DNA of 64,000 bases from Thiomicrorhabdus sp. zzn3 (GTDB lineage Bacteria; Pseudomonadota; Gammaproteobacteria; Thiomicrospirales; Thiomicrospiraceae). Position 1 is the first letter of the stretch; each line of letters begins with the position of its first letter. The position numbers were made by a program, and so were the translations under genes. The stretch lies in assembly GCF_029767755.1 (NCBI RefSeq), contig NZ_JARUQS010000001.1, positions 744,001 to 808,000 of the forward strand. Reading direction: 5' to 3'. This document shows, one piece after another, positions 1 to 8,799 of the stretch. The notes below the pieces were generated by a model. The model was not told the origin of the DNA, did no database searches, and saw nothing but the letters and a program-made list of their open reading frames with translations.

Positions 1-516
1 GATATTCCGTTACAGGGCCGTGATCGTGATGTGGCGTTTGCTTTGAGCGACTTGACTCGTGAAGCGAATATTCGTGCAAGCCGCAAGCTGGCGAGCAGCG
101 TGATCAAAGAAATGCAGAAGTCCGTTAAGATGCACAAGCATACAGTTCAATCGGCCGAGTTTGCGGTGCTTAAATCGATCGATATGCCGTCGCTGTTGGT
201 TGAAACCGCTTTTATTTCCAATCCGCATGAAGCGCGTAGGCTGATGGATCCAAGTTTCCAGACCAAAATGGCGAGTGCGATTGTGCGTGGTTTAAACCGT
301 TTTGTTGAGCACAATGGTGAAAAACCACGTTGGGGTGAAACGTTGTATGTGCACTATAAAGTCCAGCCTGGCGATACGCTTTCTGAAATTGCCAGCAACT
401 ACAATATCTCTACTTCGACTCTGAAAAAGCTGAACCGCATTAAAAATGCAAACCAGCTTTATGTCGGAAAAGTGGTTAAAATCCCACTGTCCGAACAGGT
501 GGTGGCCGGCCTTTAA
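1..516 (+). CDS. amiC: N-acetylmuramoyl-L-alanine amidase with LysM domain (3' part)
   Basis: Periplasmic zinc amidase that cuts the amide bond between MurNAc and the stem peptide during daughter-cell separation. The reading frame is open from base 1, so the N-terminus lies outside the window; 171 residues remain. The first ~100 are the end of an Amidase_3 domain, with the conserved glutamate in the stretch LLVETAFISNP. The last ~45 (HYKVQPGDTLSEIA onward) form a LysM peptidoglycan-binding domain. An amidase followed by LysM is typical of AmiB/AmiC in gammaproteobacteria; AmiB is equally possible, so the symbol is tentative. Confidence 0.9.
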   Translation, partial: DIPLQGRDRDVAFALSDLTREANIRASRKLASSVIKEMQKSVKMHKHTVQSAEFAVLKSIDMPSLLVETAFISNPHEARRLMDPSFQTKMASAIVRGLNRFVEHNGEKPRWGETLYVHYKVQPGDTLSEIASNYNISTSTLKKLNRIKNANQLYVGKVVKIPLSEQVVAGL

Positions 517-647
517 TCGAGTATTTATTTTAGGTTTGCACTCTGGCTTGTGTGAATTGATTAATCAGACGTGCAAAACCTAGGTCCTTTCTCTTCTGGC
601 TTCACATTTCTTAATGAGCACTTGGACGAGTGTGTTTCTGAGAAAAA

Positions 648-1259
648 TTAAAAACGAATAAAACCTGTTTCGTTGATCAGTCCGTCGAGTGGCACATCCC
701 AAGGCTCACTAGGCAGTTGGCTGACTTGCTGGCAGCTGTGAGCCCAACCGATCAGCGTGGGGGAGTGTTCTGCTGTTGCGGATTTAAGTTTGAAGGCAAA
801 GGTGCGGTCGTAATAACCGCCTCCCATTCCGAGACGATGGCCCTTAAGGTCGTAGCCAACTAACGGCATGATTACTAAATCCATGTCCTTGCCGTTCAGG
901 TGCTGGTTTCTAGGAACGTCCGGTTCCGGAATGCCGAAGCGATTGTTTATAAGTGCAGAATCCGGGGTGTAGCGTGAAAACCCCATATGCCAGTCCGGCT
1001 GGGTTTCTAAAGCGGGCAGATAAAGCTCAACCGAATTTAGCCGCCAAAGTCGTTGAATCAGTGTGGAGGTGTTGAGTTCGCCATCTTGGCTGAGAAATGC
1101 CGCAACCTTATAGCGTTTATTAGTATTGGTGTCGAGTAGATTGGCGTCAAAAAAATGTTGGCAGGCCTGGTCGGCATGAAGCTGTTGCTGGGTTTCGCTG
1201 AGCCCCTGACGTCGTTGTCTGAGCTCGGTTCTGAGAGAGGCGCTGTCAAATTCGGCCAT
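648..1259 (-). CDS. fau: 5-formyltetrahydrofolate cyclo-ligase
   Basis: Cytoplasmic ATP-dependent enzyme converting 5-formyl-THF to 5,10-methenyl-THF, returning the storage folate to one-carbon metabolism. At 203 residues it has the usual family length. The signature GMGGGYYDRTF, which forms part of the nucleotide/folate site, lies near residues 145-155. It sits downstream of zapA and the 6S RNA on the same strand, the zapA-ssrS-fau (ygfA) order known from E. coli, so it is probably co-transcribed with 6S RNA and released by processing. Confidence 0.95.
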   Translation of the reverse strand: MAEFDSASLRTELRQRRQGLSETQQQLHADQACQHFFDANLLDTNTNKRYKVAAFLSQDGELNTSTLIQRLWRLNSVELYLPALETQPDWHMGFSRYTPDSALINNRFGIPEPDVPRNQHLNGKDMDLVIMPLVGYDLKGHRLGMGGGYYDRTFAFKLKSATAEHSPTLIGWAHSCQQVSQLPSEPWDVPLDGLINETGFIRF

Positions 1260-1315
1260 ATAGTGCGGGGTCTGTTTTCAGTTTTTTGGATCGTGAGATC
1301 GCTTTATCGAATAGA

Positions 1316-1494
1316 AAGGAGCACGGCACCACTGAACGAAAATCCCTGAACCGAAAAGTTCAGGTGGCAGTCTCGGCTAGAAACTTAGGCTTCTCGGGTT
1401 AGCCGGGGCTAACGAGATGCTCACCGCTTAAAGCTTCTGACCCCAAGGTTGTAAGTATCGGAAGGGGGTTTATGCCCAGCAGAACCGTGTCCGA
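1316..1494 (-). ncRNA. ssrS: 6S RNA
   Basis: RNA polymerase sigma70-holoenzyme regulator active in stationary phase. On the minus strand the segment GGTGAGCATCTCG (about 1406-1418), followed downstream by CGAGAAGCCT, matches the conserved part of E. coli 6S RNA. The ends can close: GGACACGG (1485-1492) pairs with CCGTG-C-TCC (1318-1326) with one bulged base. The length of ~180 nt agrees with the 184-nt E. coli RNA. A TATAAT -10 box lies at 1499-1504 (minus strand). Its place between zapA and fau is the standard ssrS locus. Ends are approximate to several bases. Confidence 0.93.
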
Positions 1495-1498
1495 GGCC

Positions 1499-1504
1499 AT
1501 TATA
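1499..1504 (-). promoter_or_regulatory. -10 box of the 6S RNA promoter
   Basis: Perfect TATAAT on the minus strand, about 6-7 bases before the inferred 6S RNA 5' end. The -35 element 17 bp upstream (TTAGGC, 1522-1527) is poor, so the exact promoter architecture is inferred. Confidence 0.6.
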
Positions 1505-1633
1505 ACACGTCTGCTTTTTAAGCCTAAAGCAGAATCATTACGTATTGGTATGATTTATTTTATTACTGCGGATAAAAGGAAGTGATTGTTCAGTTTGTGG
1601 AAGCTGGGCCAGCAAGATGGCGTTGTTGCTCGG

Positions 1634-1897
1634 TTAGTTTGATTCACTTGCCAGTTGAGTCACCATGCTGTCTACCTGGTCTTCAAGGCGTAAGGTGTAT
1701 TGGACGGTTTCGTCTTTCATTTGCAGATAGTCGTAGGCTAAGTTAAGCGCCAGCATTAACACCTTACCTTCACCTTTAAGGCTGGGAAGTTGCTCCAGAC
1801 GGTCTTCAATCAAGGTTGCCGCTTCGATCAAACGTTCTCGGTCTTCCGGTTCGCAAGGGATTTCAAAAGTGTGATTCATCAAGGTCAGGGTTAGCAC
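1634..1897 (-). CDS. zapA: Cell division protein ZapA
   Basis: Small cytoplasmic protein that binds and bundles FtsZ filaments in the Z-ring. It has 87 residues, short but within the family range, with an N-terminal beta-strand region (LTLTLMNHTFEIPCEPEDRE) and a C-terminal helical coiled-coil half that makes the tetramer. The start is GTG at 1897, preceded by AAGGAG with 6-bp spacing. It is divergent from ygfB and followed by 6S RNA and fau on the same strand, as in E. coli. Confidence 0.93.
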   Translation of the reverse strand: MLTLTLMNHTFEIPCEPEDRERLIEAATLIEDRLEQLPSLKGEGKVLMLALNLAYDYLQMKDETVQYTLRLEDQVDSMVTQLASESN

Positions 1898-2004
1898 AAC
1901 GGACTCCTTAGCACGCAGATTAATGAGGTTGCTGAGTTATTCAGGGACGCCTTAAATATGGTATTATTCACGAATGTTTTACGTTTAACAAGAGAATGTA
2001 CCGA

Positions 2005-2595
2005 ATGGATTTTGATCAGCTGAATTCTGCGCTGGAACCTTACCCCGAATTAGAGTCGCCCTCCTTTATTCAAGGGATGTTGATCGGGCTTATTTGTGGG
2101 GATAACGATATTGAAGAGAGCGTTTGGATTCGTAAATTACTTGAAGAGGCGCAGGTTAAGTCGGTTAAGGAATCTTTTTTGATCAGCTTGCATGAGCTCT
2201 ACCTTTCTACCGTAAAAGGACTTAACGGCAGCGGCTTTGAGCTGCAATTGTGCCTGCCGGACGATGAGCAGGATATTATTGCACGTGCCGCCATGTTGGG
2301 ACAGCTGTGTGAAGGGGTGTTATATGGCCTGGGGCTGATTGGGCGTTTGCAGGATGCGGAAGAGAGTTTTTCCAGAGAAGTGCAAGAGCTGATTCATGAC
2401 CTGGGTGACATCGCGCGTATTGATGTTGACGGTTTGGCGCAAATGAAAGAGTTGGGTGAGGCCGAAGAAGACGACCTCATGCAATTGGTCGAGTTTGTGC
2501 GAGTGGGGGTTCTCATGCTTAATGAAGACCTGAATCCGACACAAGCGCCACCGGTGATGAGTGAAGGGGTTGAACCAACTGAAACCATTCACTGA
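2005..2595 (+). CDS. ygfB: UPF0149 / YgfB family protein
   Basis: Small acidic cytoplasmic protein of the YecA/YgfB-like family; its biochemical role is not established. About 196 residues with the family N-terminal pattern SPSFIQGMLIGLICG and the later GQLCEGVLYGLGL. An in-frame ATG at 1996 exists, but AGAGA (1991-1995) is about 1 base from it and about 9 bases from ATG 2005, so the second start is preferred. First gene of the ygfB-pepP-ubiH-ubiI block, divergent from zapA, matching the E. coli order. Confidence 0.92.
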   Translation: MDFDQLNSALEPYPELESPSFIQGMLIGLICGDNDIEESVWIRKLLEEAQVKSVKESFLISLHELYLSTVKGLNGSGFELQLCLPDDEQDIIARAAMLGQLCEGVLYGLGLIGRLQDAEESFSREVQELIHDLGDIARIDVDGLAQMKELGEAEEDDLMQLVEFVRVGVLMLNEDLNPTQAPPVMSEGVEPTETIH

Positions 2596-2685
2596 TCGTC
2601 ATGGTTAACGCTGTGGAGAGTGGAGCTGTTTTGCTCTCTACATTCATCACAAAACGCACTTATTGTTACTGGTTATCTACCGTTT

Positions 2686-4062
2686 ATGAACTCTGAAATT
2701 CCCTCTCTTACGTCTCCCGAGTTAACCGGCCTGGATTGGATTAATCTGGCCGTAGAGCACCGTCAGGCCCTGCTCGACAAGCTGCCGGACAACAGTGCGG
2801 CTTTGGTCTCTTCCGGACATGAGCAGATACGCAACCGTGATGTAGAATACCCGTTTCGGGCGCAAAGTGATTTTTTCTATCTCACAGGGTTCTCCGAGCC
2901 TGATTCGGTTTTATTGTTAATTAAGAAACAGCAGGTGAAATCCATTCTGTTTTTACGTCCGCGTGATCCGGAACAGGAGACCTGGCAGGGACGTCGATTA
3001 GGCGTTGAGCGTGCACCGAAGTTGTTAAAAACGGATCAGGCCTGGTCGATTGACGAGCTGGATGAACAGGTTCCACCGGCTTTGGAAAATATTGAACAGC
3101 TGTATTTCAGTTTTTCCTTGTTGGACGAATGGATGGCTCCAATTCAGGAGTGGTTGAGCCTGCTTAAAAGTCAGGTTCGAAAAGGTGTGACTGCGCCAAG
3201 CAAGCTGTGCGATTTGGATGAGGTGCTGCATGAGATGCGCCTGTTTAAATCGCCACAGGAGGCTGAAGCATTACGTCATGCAGCCCGTATTTCTGTGGAA
3301 GGGCATTTGGCGGCGATGCGCCATGTGCGTCCGGAAATGTATGAATACCAGCTGCAATCTGCGTTGGAGTCGACCTTTATGCAGTATGGTTCGCAAAAGG
3401 TCGCGTTCAACTCGATTGTCGCCAGTGGCGAGAACGCCTGCATTCTACATTACACCGAAAACAGTGACCGTATTGGCGATCACCAGCTGGTTTTGGTGGA
3501 TGCCGGTGCGGAACTGAACAGTTATGCGGGCGATATTACGACGACTTTTCCGGCGAATGGGAAGTTTACCGCGGAGCAAAAAGCGCTGTATGAGTTGGTG
3601 TTGAAAGCACAGCAGGCAGCGGTGACTTTGATTAAACCGGGAGTGCGTTACGATGTGCCGCATCAAACCGTGATTGAGATTTTGACCGCAGGCCTGCTTG
3701 AACTGGGTATTTTGCGGGGTAAGCTAAACAAGTTGATCGAAGAAGAGGCTTATAGGCCCTTTTTTATGCACGGTACTGGCCATTGGTTAGGTATGGATGT
3801 GCATGATGTCGGAGCATACAAAATAAATGGTGAGTGGCGCTGTTTGGAGCCGGGGATGTTGTTGACCGTAGAGCCGGGGTTGTATGTCGCGCCGGAATCG
3901 CCAGGTGTTGACGAGCGATGGTGGGGGATCGGTATTCGTATTGAAGACGATGTGCTGGTGACCGAAGAAGGGCATGAGGTGTTGACGCAAGGTTTGCCCA
4001 GAAGTGTGGCAGAAATTGAGGGTTGGATGGCCGAACATAATGTTCACTTAAAAACGAGTTAA
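2686..4062 (+). CDS. pepP: Xaa-Pro aminopeptidase PepP
   Basis: Cytoplasmic dimanganese aminopeptidase removing N-terminal residues that precede proline. It has the M24 'pita-bread' fold: an N-terminal domain with the EYPFRAQSDFFYLTGF motif, then a catalytic domain whose metal ligands are visible as VDAGAE, GDITTTFP, HGTGHWLGMDVHD, TVEPGLY and IRIEDD. The open frame begins at a GTG (2620), but ATG 2686 gives a 458-residue protein starting at a place comparable to the E. coli enzyme. The Shine-Dalgarno signal is weak for either. Sits directly before ubiH. Confidence 0.95.
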   Translation: MNSEIPSLTSPELTGLDWINLAVEHRQALLDKLPDNSAALVSSGHEQIRNRDVEYPFRAQSDFFYLTGFSEPDSVLLLIKKQQVKSILFLRPRDPEQETWQGRRLGVERAPKLLKTDQAWSIDELDEQVPPALENIEQLYFSFSLLDEWMAPIQEWLSLLKSQVRKGVTAPSKLCDLDEVLHEMRLFKSPQEAEALRHAARISVEGHLAAMRHVRPEMYEYQLQSALESTFMQYGSQKVAFNSIVASGENACILHYTENSDRIGDHQLVLVDAGAELNSYAGDITTTFPANGKFTAEQKALYELVLKAQQAAVTLIKPGVRYDVPHQTVIEILTAGLLELGILRGKLNKLIEEEAYRPFFMHGTGHWLGMDVHDVGAYKINGEWRCLEPGMLLTVEPGLYVAPESPGVDERWWGIGIRIEDDVLVTEEGHEVLTQGLPRSVAEIEGWMAEHNVHLKTS

Positions 4063-4129
4063 TCGAATTTAAGAGGACTGGGATGCGTTGGGTGGAACCA
4101 TTATGGTCACGGGCATAGCGAGTTAAGCA

Positions 4130-5383
4130 ATGAATGAAGCAGAATCAAAAAGCACTCGATTAGAAACAGATGTCGTCATCAGCGGCGGCGGCCCCGTCGG
4201 ATTGATGTTGGCGTTGGGCCTGGCTCAAAACGGTTATCAGGTGGTTGTGGCAGAACGTTTTGCACACGACGAAACCGCCGATACACAAAGTCAGACGCAA
4301 AAAAGCTCGTTTGACGGGCGTGTTCTGGCGCTTTCTTTCGGCTCGGCGCAGGTGTTGCAAAAGTTACGGCTATGGCAAGATTTGCGTCCGTTTTTAACCG
4401 ATATCCTGCATGTTCATGTCTCCCAGAAAGGCTATTTGGGCTTAACCAAATTACATGCCGCGGAAAGCGGTGTTCCGGCTCTTGGCTACAGTGTTCAATC
4501 CAGTGATTTGGGGAGAGTGCTGTGGCAGCATGTTCAGAAACAGGCGGGCATTACCGTGTTGTGTCCTGCCACCTTGCTTGAGTTTGAAGAGAATGCTCAG
4601 GGAGTGGTTGCCAAGATTCAATCAGGCCAACAACAAACGGATATTGTCGAAGTCCAGGCTCGTCTAATGGTTGGCGCAGATGGCACGGACTCCCAAGTGC
4701 GTAAGCAACTTAAGCTGCCGATTGAAGAAAAATCCTACGATGCTTTTGGCGTGATTGCGCAGATTGAAACCCGCGATGCCCCTGACGGCTGGTCGTTTGA
4801 ACGCTTTACCGAAGAAGGGCCGGTGGCGCTATTGCCGATGCAAGGGCATTTTCATAAGGCAGTGCTGGTCTGTCCTCAAGAACAATTGGAACAGGTTATG
4901 AGTTTGGATGACGCCGGTTTTATCGAACTGTTTGCCTCCAAAATGGGAGAGCGTTTAGGCGGGTTTGTGTCGGTAAGTCCGCGTATGGCTTACCCGCTTA
5001 AAGAGAGTTATGTTCCGCAAATGGTGCAAGGACGAGCGGTATTAATGGGGAATGCGTCGCATACTCAGCATCCAGTCGCTGCGCAAGGACTGAATTTGGG
5101 GATTCGCGACATTGACGACTTTATCGAAGCCTTGGCAAAAGCCGGTCTTGATCAGCAGAAGCTTTGTGATCCCGGTAAGAGCGAACTGTTGCAGAACTAT
5201 GCGCAAAAACGTAGAGAAGATCATGCTCGCGTGATGAATCTAACAGATGGTTTGATTCAAGTCTTTCAACATCGTTCGCCAATCGTCGGTCATTTACGCG
5301 GTGTTGGCTTGATGGCGATGCAGGCGATGCCGAAGTTGCGTCGGCGTTTTGCACGTTTTGCCATGGGAGGCCGTCAGGCATGA
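4130..5383 (+). CDS. ubiH: 2-octaprenyl-6-methoxyphenol hydroxylase (UbiH)
   Basis: FAD monooxygenase of aerobic ubiquinone synthesis. 417 residues with the N-terminal dinucleotide motif GGGPVGLMLALGLA (near residue 20), the central VGADGTDSQVR, and the C-terminal flavin motif MGNASHTQHPVAAQGLNLG. The GN in place of GD in that last motif is also found in E. coli UbiH, so it is not a defect. It overlaps the next monooxygenase gene by 4 bp (ATGA), which indicates translational coupling. The pepP-ubiH-ubiI order matches E. coli. Confidence 0.93.
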   Translation: MNEAESKSTRLETDVVISGGGPVGLMLALGLAQNGYQVVVAERFAHDETADTQSQTQKSSFDGRVLALSFGSAQVLQKLRLWQDLRPFLTDILHVHVSQKGYLGLTKLHAAESGVPALGYSVQSSDLGRVLWQHVQKQAGITVLCPATLLEFEENAQGVVAKIQSGQQQTDIVEVQARLMVGADGTDSQVRKQLKLPIEEKSYDAFGVIAQIETRDAPDGWSFERFTEEGPVALLPMQGHFHKAVLVCPQEQLEQVMSLDDAGFIELFASKMGERLGGFVSVSPRMAYPLKESYVPQMVQGRAVLMGNASHTQHPVAAQGLNLGIRDIDDFIEALAKAGLDQQKLCDPGKSELLQNYAQKRREDHARVMNLTDGLIQVFQHRSPIVGHLRGVGLMAMQAMPKLRRRFARFAMGGRQA

Positions 5384-6660
5384 GTACTCCGCTAAATAAG
5401 GTTTCTTATCACTTCCCTGGTCAAGCTGAGTTGGATGGAGTGTGGGACGTCATTGTTGTCGGCGGAGGTATGGTTGGTGCGGCCTTGGCCCTGGGCTTGG
5501 GGTTGCGCGGTTTTTCCGTACTGTTAATGGAGCGCGAAGCCGTGCAGACTGATTGGCAGCCGGATCGCGCTTATGAACCCCGAGTGAGCGCTTTGACCAG
5601 GGCGTCGGAAAACATTCTGAAAAATCTCGGTGTGTGGCCGGGGATCGAGCAGCGCCGATGTCATGCTTTTACGGCCATGCATATCTGGGATGAAGCGACG
5701 CCGACGGAAATCCACTTCTCGGCCGAGGAGGTGGGCGAACCTAATTTAGGGTATACGGTTGAAAATCGAATCATTCAGGAAGCTATCTGGGAACAGATTG
5801 CGCAATGCGATGCGATTAAAGTAATGTTGGCTGCACAAATTGAACGGGTTGAATTACAACATGAACAGGCCTGTTTAGTTTTGGACGATGGTCAGCAATT
5901 AAAAACACAGTTGTTAGTCGGTGCGGACGGCGCGCGCTCGCAGATTCGCCAAAAGGCCTTTATCGGTTTGGATACGCATGACTATGAGCAGTGTGCTGTG
6001 GTCGGCTGTGTGAAGACCGAGTTGTCGCATCAAGATACCTGCTGGCAGCGCTACCGTCAGGACGGTCCGTTTGCTTTTCTGGCAATGGGCGAGAATATCA
6101 GTTCCATCGCCTGGTACCTGCCGAGTGAAAAGCGAGAGTGGGCGTTAAGTCTTTCCGATGCAGAGTTTGCGCGTGAAATCACCCATGCGTCAGAAGCTCG
6201 TTTAGGGCAGGTGATTGAAGTGGCGCAACGTGTTGCTTTTCCATTGGTGCGTCAGCATGCCGAGCATTATGTCAAACCAAATTTGGCGCTGGTGGGGGAT
6301 GCGGCGCATACCATTCACCCGCAGGCAGGGCAGGGCGTGAATCTGGGGTTGTTGGATATCGCCGCTTTAATAGATGTGCTTACCGAAGCGCAAGCGCACT
6401 CTCGTCCTATAGGGCAGTGGTCGGTATTGAGACGGTATGAACGTTGGCGCCGCGGAGATAATGCGATTGTTCAGCGCTCCATGGAGGGATTTGATTGGCT
6501 GTTTAAGCAAGATAATGCTCTTAAGACCCGTTTGCGCTCGCACTTATTGCCTTTGGCCAATCGTCTTGAACCCGTTAAGCGTTGGCTGATAGAACAGGCT
6601 TTGCGTGGCCGGGAGCCTTTGCCTGAACTGGCGCGAGAAGTTTGCAGAAAAGGTCTCTAA
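5380..6660 (+). CDS. ubiI: UbiI/UbiF-type ubiquinone hydroxylase
   Basis: Second FAD-dependent hydroxylase of ubiquinone synthesis, by position the C5-hydroxylase UbiI (VisC). 426 residues, with GGGMVGAALALGLG at the N-terminus, VGADGARSQIR in the middle and VGDAAHTIHPQAGQGVNLG (canonical GD motif) near residue 305. It starts inside the ubiH stop region. Assignment to UbiI rather than UbiF or UbiM rests on gene order, since the family members are similar and some organisms use one enzyme for two positions. Carries one CAGGCCTG palindrome at 5866. Confidence 0.88.
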   Translation: MSTPLNKVSYHFPGQAELDGVWDVIVVGGGMVGAALALGLGLRGFSVLLMEREAVQTDWQPDRAYEPRVSALTRASENILKNLGVWPGIEQRRCHAFTAMHIWDEATPTEIHFSAEEVGEPNLGYTVENRIIQEAIWEQIAQCDAIKVMLAAQIERVELQHEQACLVLDDGQQLKTQLLVGADGARSQIRQKAFIGLDTHDYEQCAVVGCVKTELSHQDTCWQRYRQDGPFAFLAMGENISSIAWYLPSEKREWALSLSDAEFAREITHASEARLGQVIEVAQRVAFPLVRQHAEHYVKPNLALVGDAAHTIHPQAGQGVNLGLLDIAALIDVLTEAQAHSRPIGQWSVLRRYERWRRGDNAIVQRSMEGFDWLFKQDNALKTRLRSHLLPLANRLEPVKRWLIEQALRGREPLPELAREVCRKGL

Positions 6661-6720
6661 GATTCTTTAATCCTTTGTTAATGGACATCAGAAGTTTGGC
6701 AAAAATTTGGAATAGCTCGT

Positions 6721-7542
6721 ATGGATTTTAAAGCGGTACTGGGGATTGCCGGGGTTAATTATCGAGAAAATGCGCGTGCAAAACGCATCGGTGCACAATT
6801 TGAAGTGTTGGTGCTGTTGGCCCTGTTTGCGGTATTTGTACAGCTCTTGATGTTCTATTCCGGCTCGACGGTGGATACCGCTTGGGTGTCGACCCTGATT
6901 TGGCTGGTGTTCGCGGCAGAATTGTCGATTAATGTTTATAACGTGACCGATCGTGGACGTTACTTGCGGCAAAACTGGTTGAATGTGGTTATTGTGATCG
7001 TTGCATTTCCATGGATTGATTGGGGAAGCGATTGGGCGGTGATTATCCGTTCGCTGCGACTGGTGCTTTTTCTGCGTTTTTTCGCCCACTTTTACAAAGA
7101 TGCGGTCACCATTCTCAAACGGCACCGTTTAGGGCAGATTCTTATCGGAGCGGCCTTTATGATTGTCGGGGCTGGAGGCCTGTTTGCATACCTGGAGGAT
7201 CGTGATTTTGTTGATGGTATCTGGTACGCCATCGTCACCGTTACGACCGTCGGTTATGGGGATGTGGTGCCGCAAACCGAAAACGGGCGTCTATTTGGCA
7301 CTGCGCTAATCTTGTTTGGTGTTGTGCTGTTCTCTCTGGTCACGGCGAATATTTCAGCCTTTCTGATCGGTAGTGGTCAAAGAAAGCAGGAGAAAGAAAT
7401 TTTGAATTACGTGCGCTTGATGGAAGAGAAATTGGAAAAGCAGACGCTTGAAAACCAGGAGCATGTAGAAAAAATCATTTGTCATATGACAAAAGAGATT
7501 CGTGACCTTAAAACACAATTGAATGAAGTAAAGACAAAGTAA
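6721..7542 (+). CDS. Voltage-gated-like potassium channel
   Basis: Inner-membrane ion channel subunit of 273 residues. Four hydrophobic segments precede a pore region (about residues 30-130); the fourth carries spaced arginines (IIRSLRLVLFLRFF), like an S4 voltage sensor. The pore loop has the exact potassium selectivity filter TVGYGD (near residue 178), flanked by two further membrane helices. The last ~55 residues (QRKQEKE to NEVKTK) are a charged, probably coiled-coil tail that may drive tetramerisation. There is no TrkA-N/RCK domain. Transcribed alone, after ubiI. Confidence 0.9.
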   Translation: MDFKAVLGIAGVNYRENARAKRIGAQFEVLVLLALFAVFVQLLMFYSGSTVDTAWVSTLIWLVFAAELSINVYNVTDRGRYLRQNWLNVVIVIVAFPWIDWGSDWAVIIRSLRLVLFLRFFAHFYKDAVTILKRHRLGQILIGAAFMIVGAGGLFAYLEDRDFVDGIWYAIVTVTTVGYGDVVPQTENGRLFGTALILFGVVLFSLVTANISAFLIGSGQRKQEKEILNYVRLMEEKLEKQTLENQEHVEKIICHMTKEIRDLKTQLNEVKTK

Positions 7543-7622
7543 TTCAATAGGTTATTTCAGGCAAGGGCGTCTAATTGCAATGTGGCTCGTAAAATTAGGT
7601 AGTTGACGCCCCTTTGATGGGT

Positions 7623-7651
7623 TTGACTTTTATGCTTGAAAGGCCTATATT
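7623..7651 (+). promoter_or_regulatory. Sigma70 promoter of the LysR-type gene
   Basis: TTGACT (-35, 7623-7628), an exact 17-bp spacer, and TATATT (-10, 7646-7651), 48 bases before the ATG at 7699. Both hexamers match consensus at five of six positions, so this is one of the best-looking vegetative promoters in the window. Confidence 0.7.
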
Positions 7652-7698
7652 CAACGGGTTAAAAATTATTTTATCTCGACCATAAAGGAAATTTTCGG

Positions 7699-8652
7699 AT
7701 GGCAGATAGACGTCTCCAGGTATTCCACACCGTTGCCAAAGTGATGAGTTTCACCAAGGCGGCTGAAACCTTGCATATGACTCAGCCTGCGGTGACCTTT
7801 CAGGTTAAGCAGCTTGAAGATTTCTTCAACACTCGTCTTTTTGACCGTACCCACAATAAAATCACCCTGACTGAAGCGGGTAAAGTCGTCTACGACTATG
7901 CCGATCAGATTCTGGAACTCTACGAAAAGATGAACAGTGAAGTTCGTGAGTTAACGGGTGAAGTCACCGGCAGTCTGGTGATCGGTGCGAGTACGACGAT
8001 CGCAGAATATATGTTGCCAAGCTTGCTGGGCGCGTTTAAGAAGCAGTTCGAAGACGTTAATATTCGTTTGCAGGTTGGAAACACCGACGCCATCGTCTCT
8101 ATGGTTGAAAATAATATGATCGATCTTGGTTTGGTTGAAGCTCCGGTTCACAACAAAAACTTGGAAGTGGATGTTTGTCGTTTGGATGAGATGCAGTTGA
8201 TTTGTCCAATGGATCACCCGTTAGCCAAGCGTGATAAGGTTTCAATCGAAGACATGAGAAAGTACCCGTATATCTCCCGTGAAGAGGGGTCGGGATCGCG
8301 TTCCGTGATCGATAACTACATCCGTGAACAGGGCTTGAGCTACAGTGACTTGAATGTGGTTATGGAGCTGGGAAGTCCTGAAGCGGTCAAGATGGCCGTA
8401 GAGTCTGATGTTGGGGTAGCGATTGTGTCTCGTACGACGTTGAGTAAAGAGCTGCGCTTAGATACGTTGAAAGCGATTCCTTTGGATCCGCCAATTATGC
8501 GCCCGTTCTCGCATGTTCGTCAGAAGCACAAATTCCGTCACCGTGCGGTCGGTGAGTTGTTGGATTTTGCCATTAACTACTGTCGTGATCGAGCTTTGGA
8601 GCAAGGTTTTGCATTGCCTGAAGAGGTGATGAAGGAGCGTGAAAACAGATAG
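7699..8652 (+). CDS. LysR-family transcriptional regulator
   Basis: DNA-binding regulator of 317 residues. The N-terminal winged helix-turn-helix (about residues 15-60, motif SFTKAAETLHMTQPAVTFQVKQLE) is canonical. The rest is a LysR substrate-binding domain beginning near residue 88 (SLVIGASTTIAEYMLPSLL). It resembles the CysL/YwfK-like branch of LysR proteins, so an anion or sulfur/nitrogen-related effector is possible but not shown. Start ATG preceded by AAGGAAA. Its neighbours (K+ channel, PhoH) do not reveal the target; autoregulation is likely by family habit. Confidence 0.92.
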   Translation: MADRRLQVFHTVAKVMSFTKAAETLHMTQPAVTFQVKQLEDFFNTRLFDRTHNKITLTEAGKVVYDYADQILELYEKMNSEVRELTGEVTGSLVIGASTTIAEYMLPSLLGAFKKQFEDVNIRLQVGNTDAIVSMVENNMIDLGLVEAPVHNKNLEVDVCRLDEMQLICPMDHPLAKRDKVSIEDMRKYPYISREEGSGSRSVIDNYIREQGLSYSDLNVVMELGSPEAVKMAVESDVGVAIVSRTTLSKELRLDTLKAIPLDPPIMRPFSHVRQKHKFRHRAVGELLDFAINYCRDRALEQGFALPEEVMKERENR

Positions 8653-8686
8653 TTTAAATATCTTTGAGCTCGATCACCTAAAACAG

Positions 8687-8714
8687 AAAAAAGCCGCATT
8701 ATGCGGCTTTTTTT
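8687..8714 (+). terminator. Rho-independent terminator after the LysR-type gene
   Basis: Stem AAGCCGCAT / ATGCGGCTT (8691-8709) with a T-run on the plus strand and an A-run before it. It can also serve the converging phoH-like gene on the minus strand. Confidence 0.88.
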
Positions 8715-8780
8715 ATTGAGGCTAATTGGTTGCTTAGTGTTGGATAGCGGAAAACAAAATGTTTTAAATCCAAGGCTCGG

Positions 8781-8796
8781 TTACCAGGCCTGTCGA
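8781..8796. repeat. Intergenic CAGGCCTG palindrome copy
   Basis: Core CAGGCCTG at 8785-8792 in the gap between the LysR terminator and the end of the phoH-like gene. Its flanks match the full 16-bp form poorly. Confidence 0.6.
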
Positions 8797-8799
8797 ATT

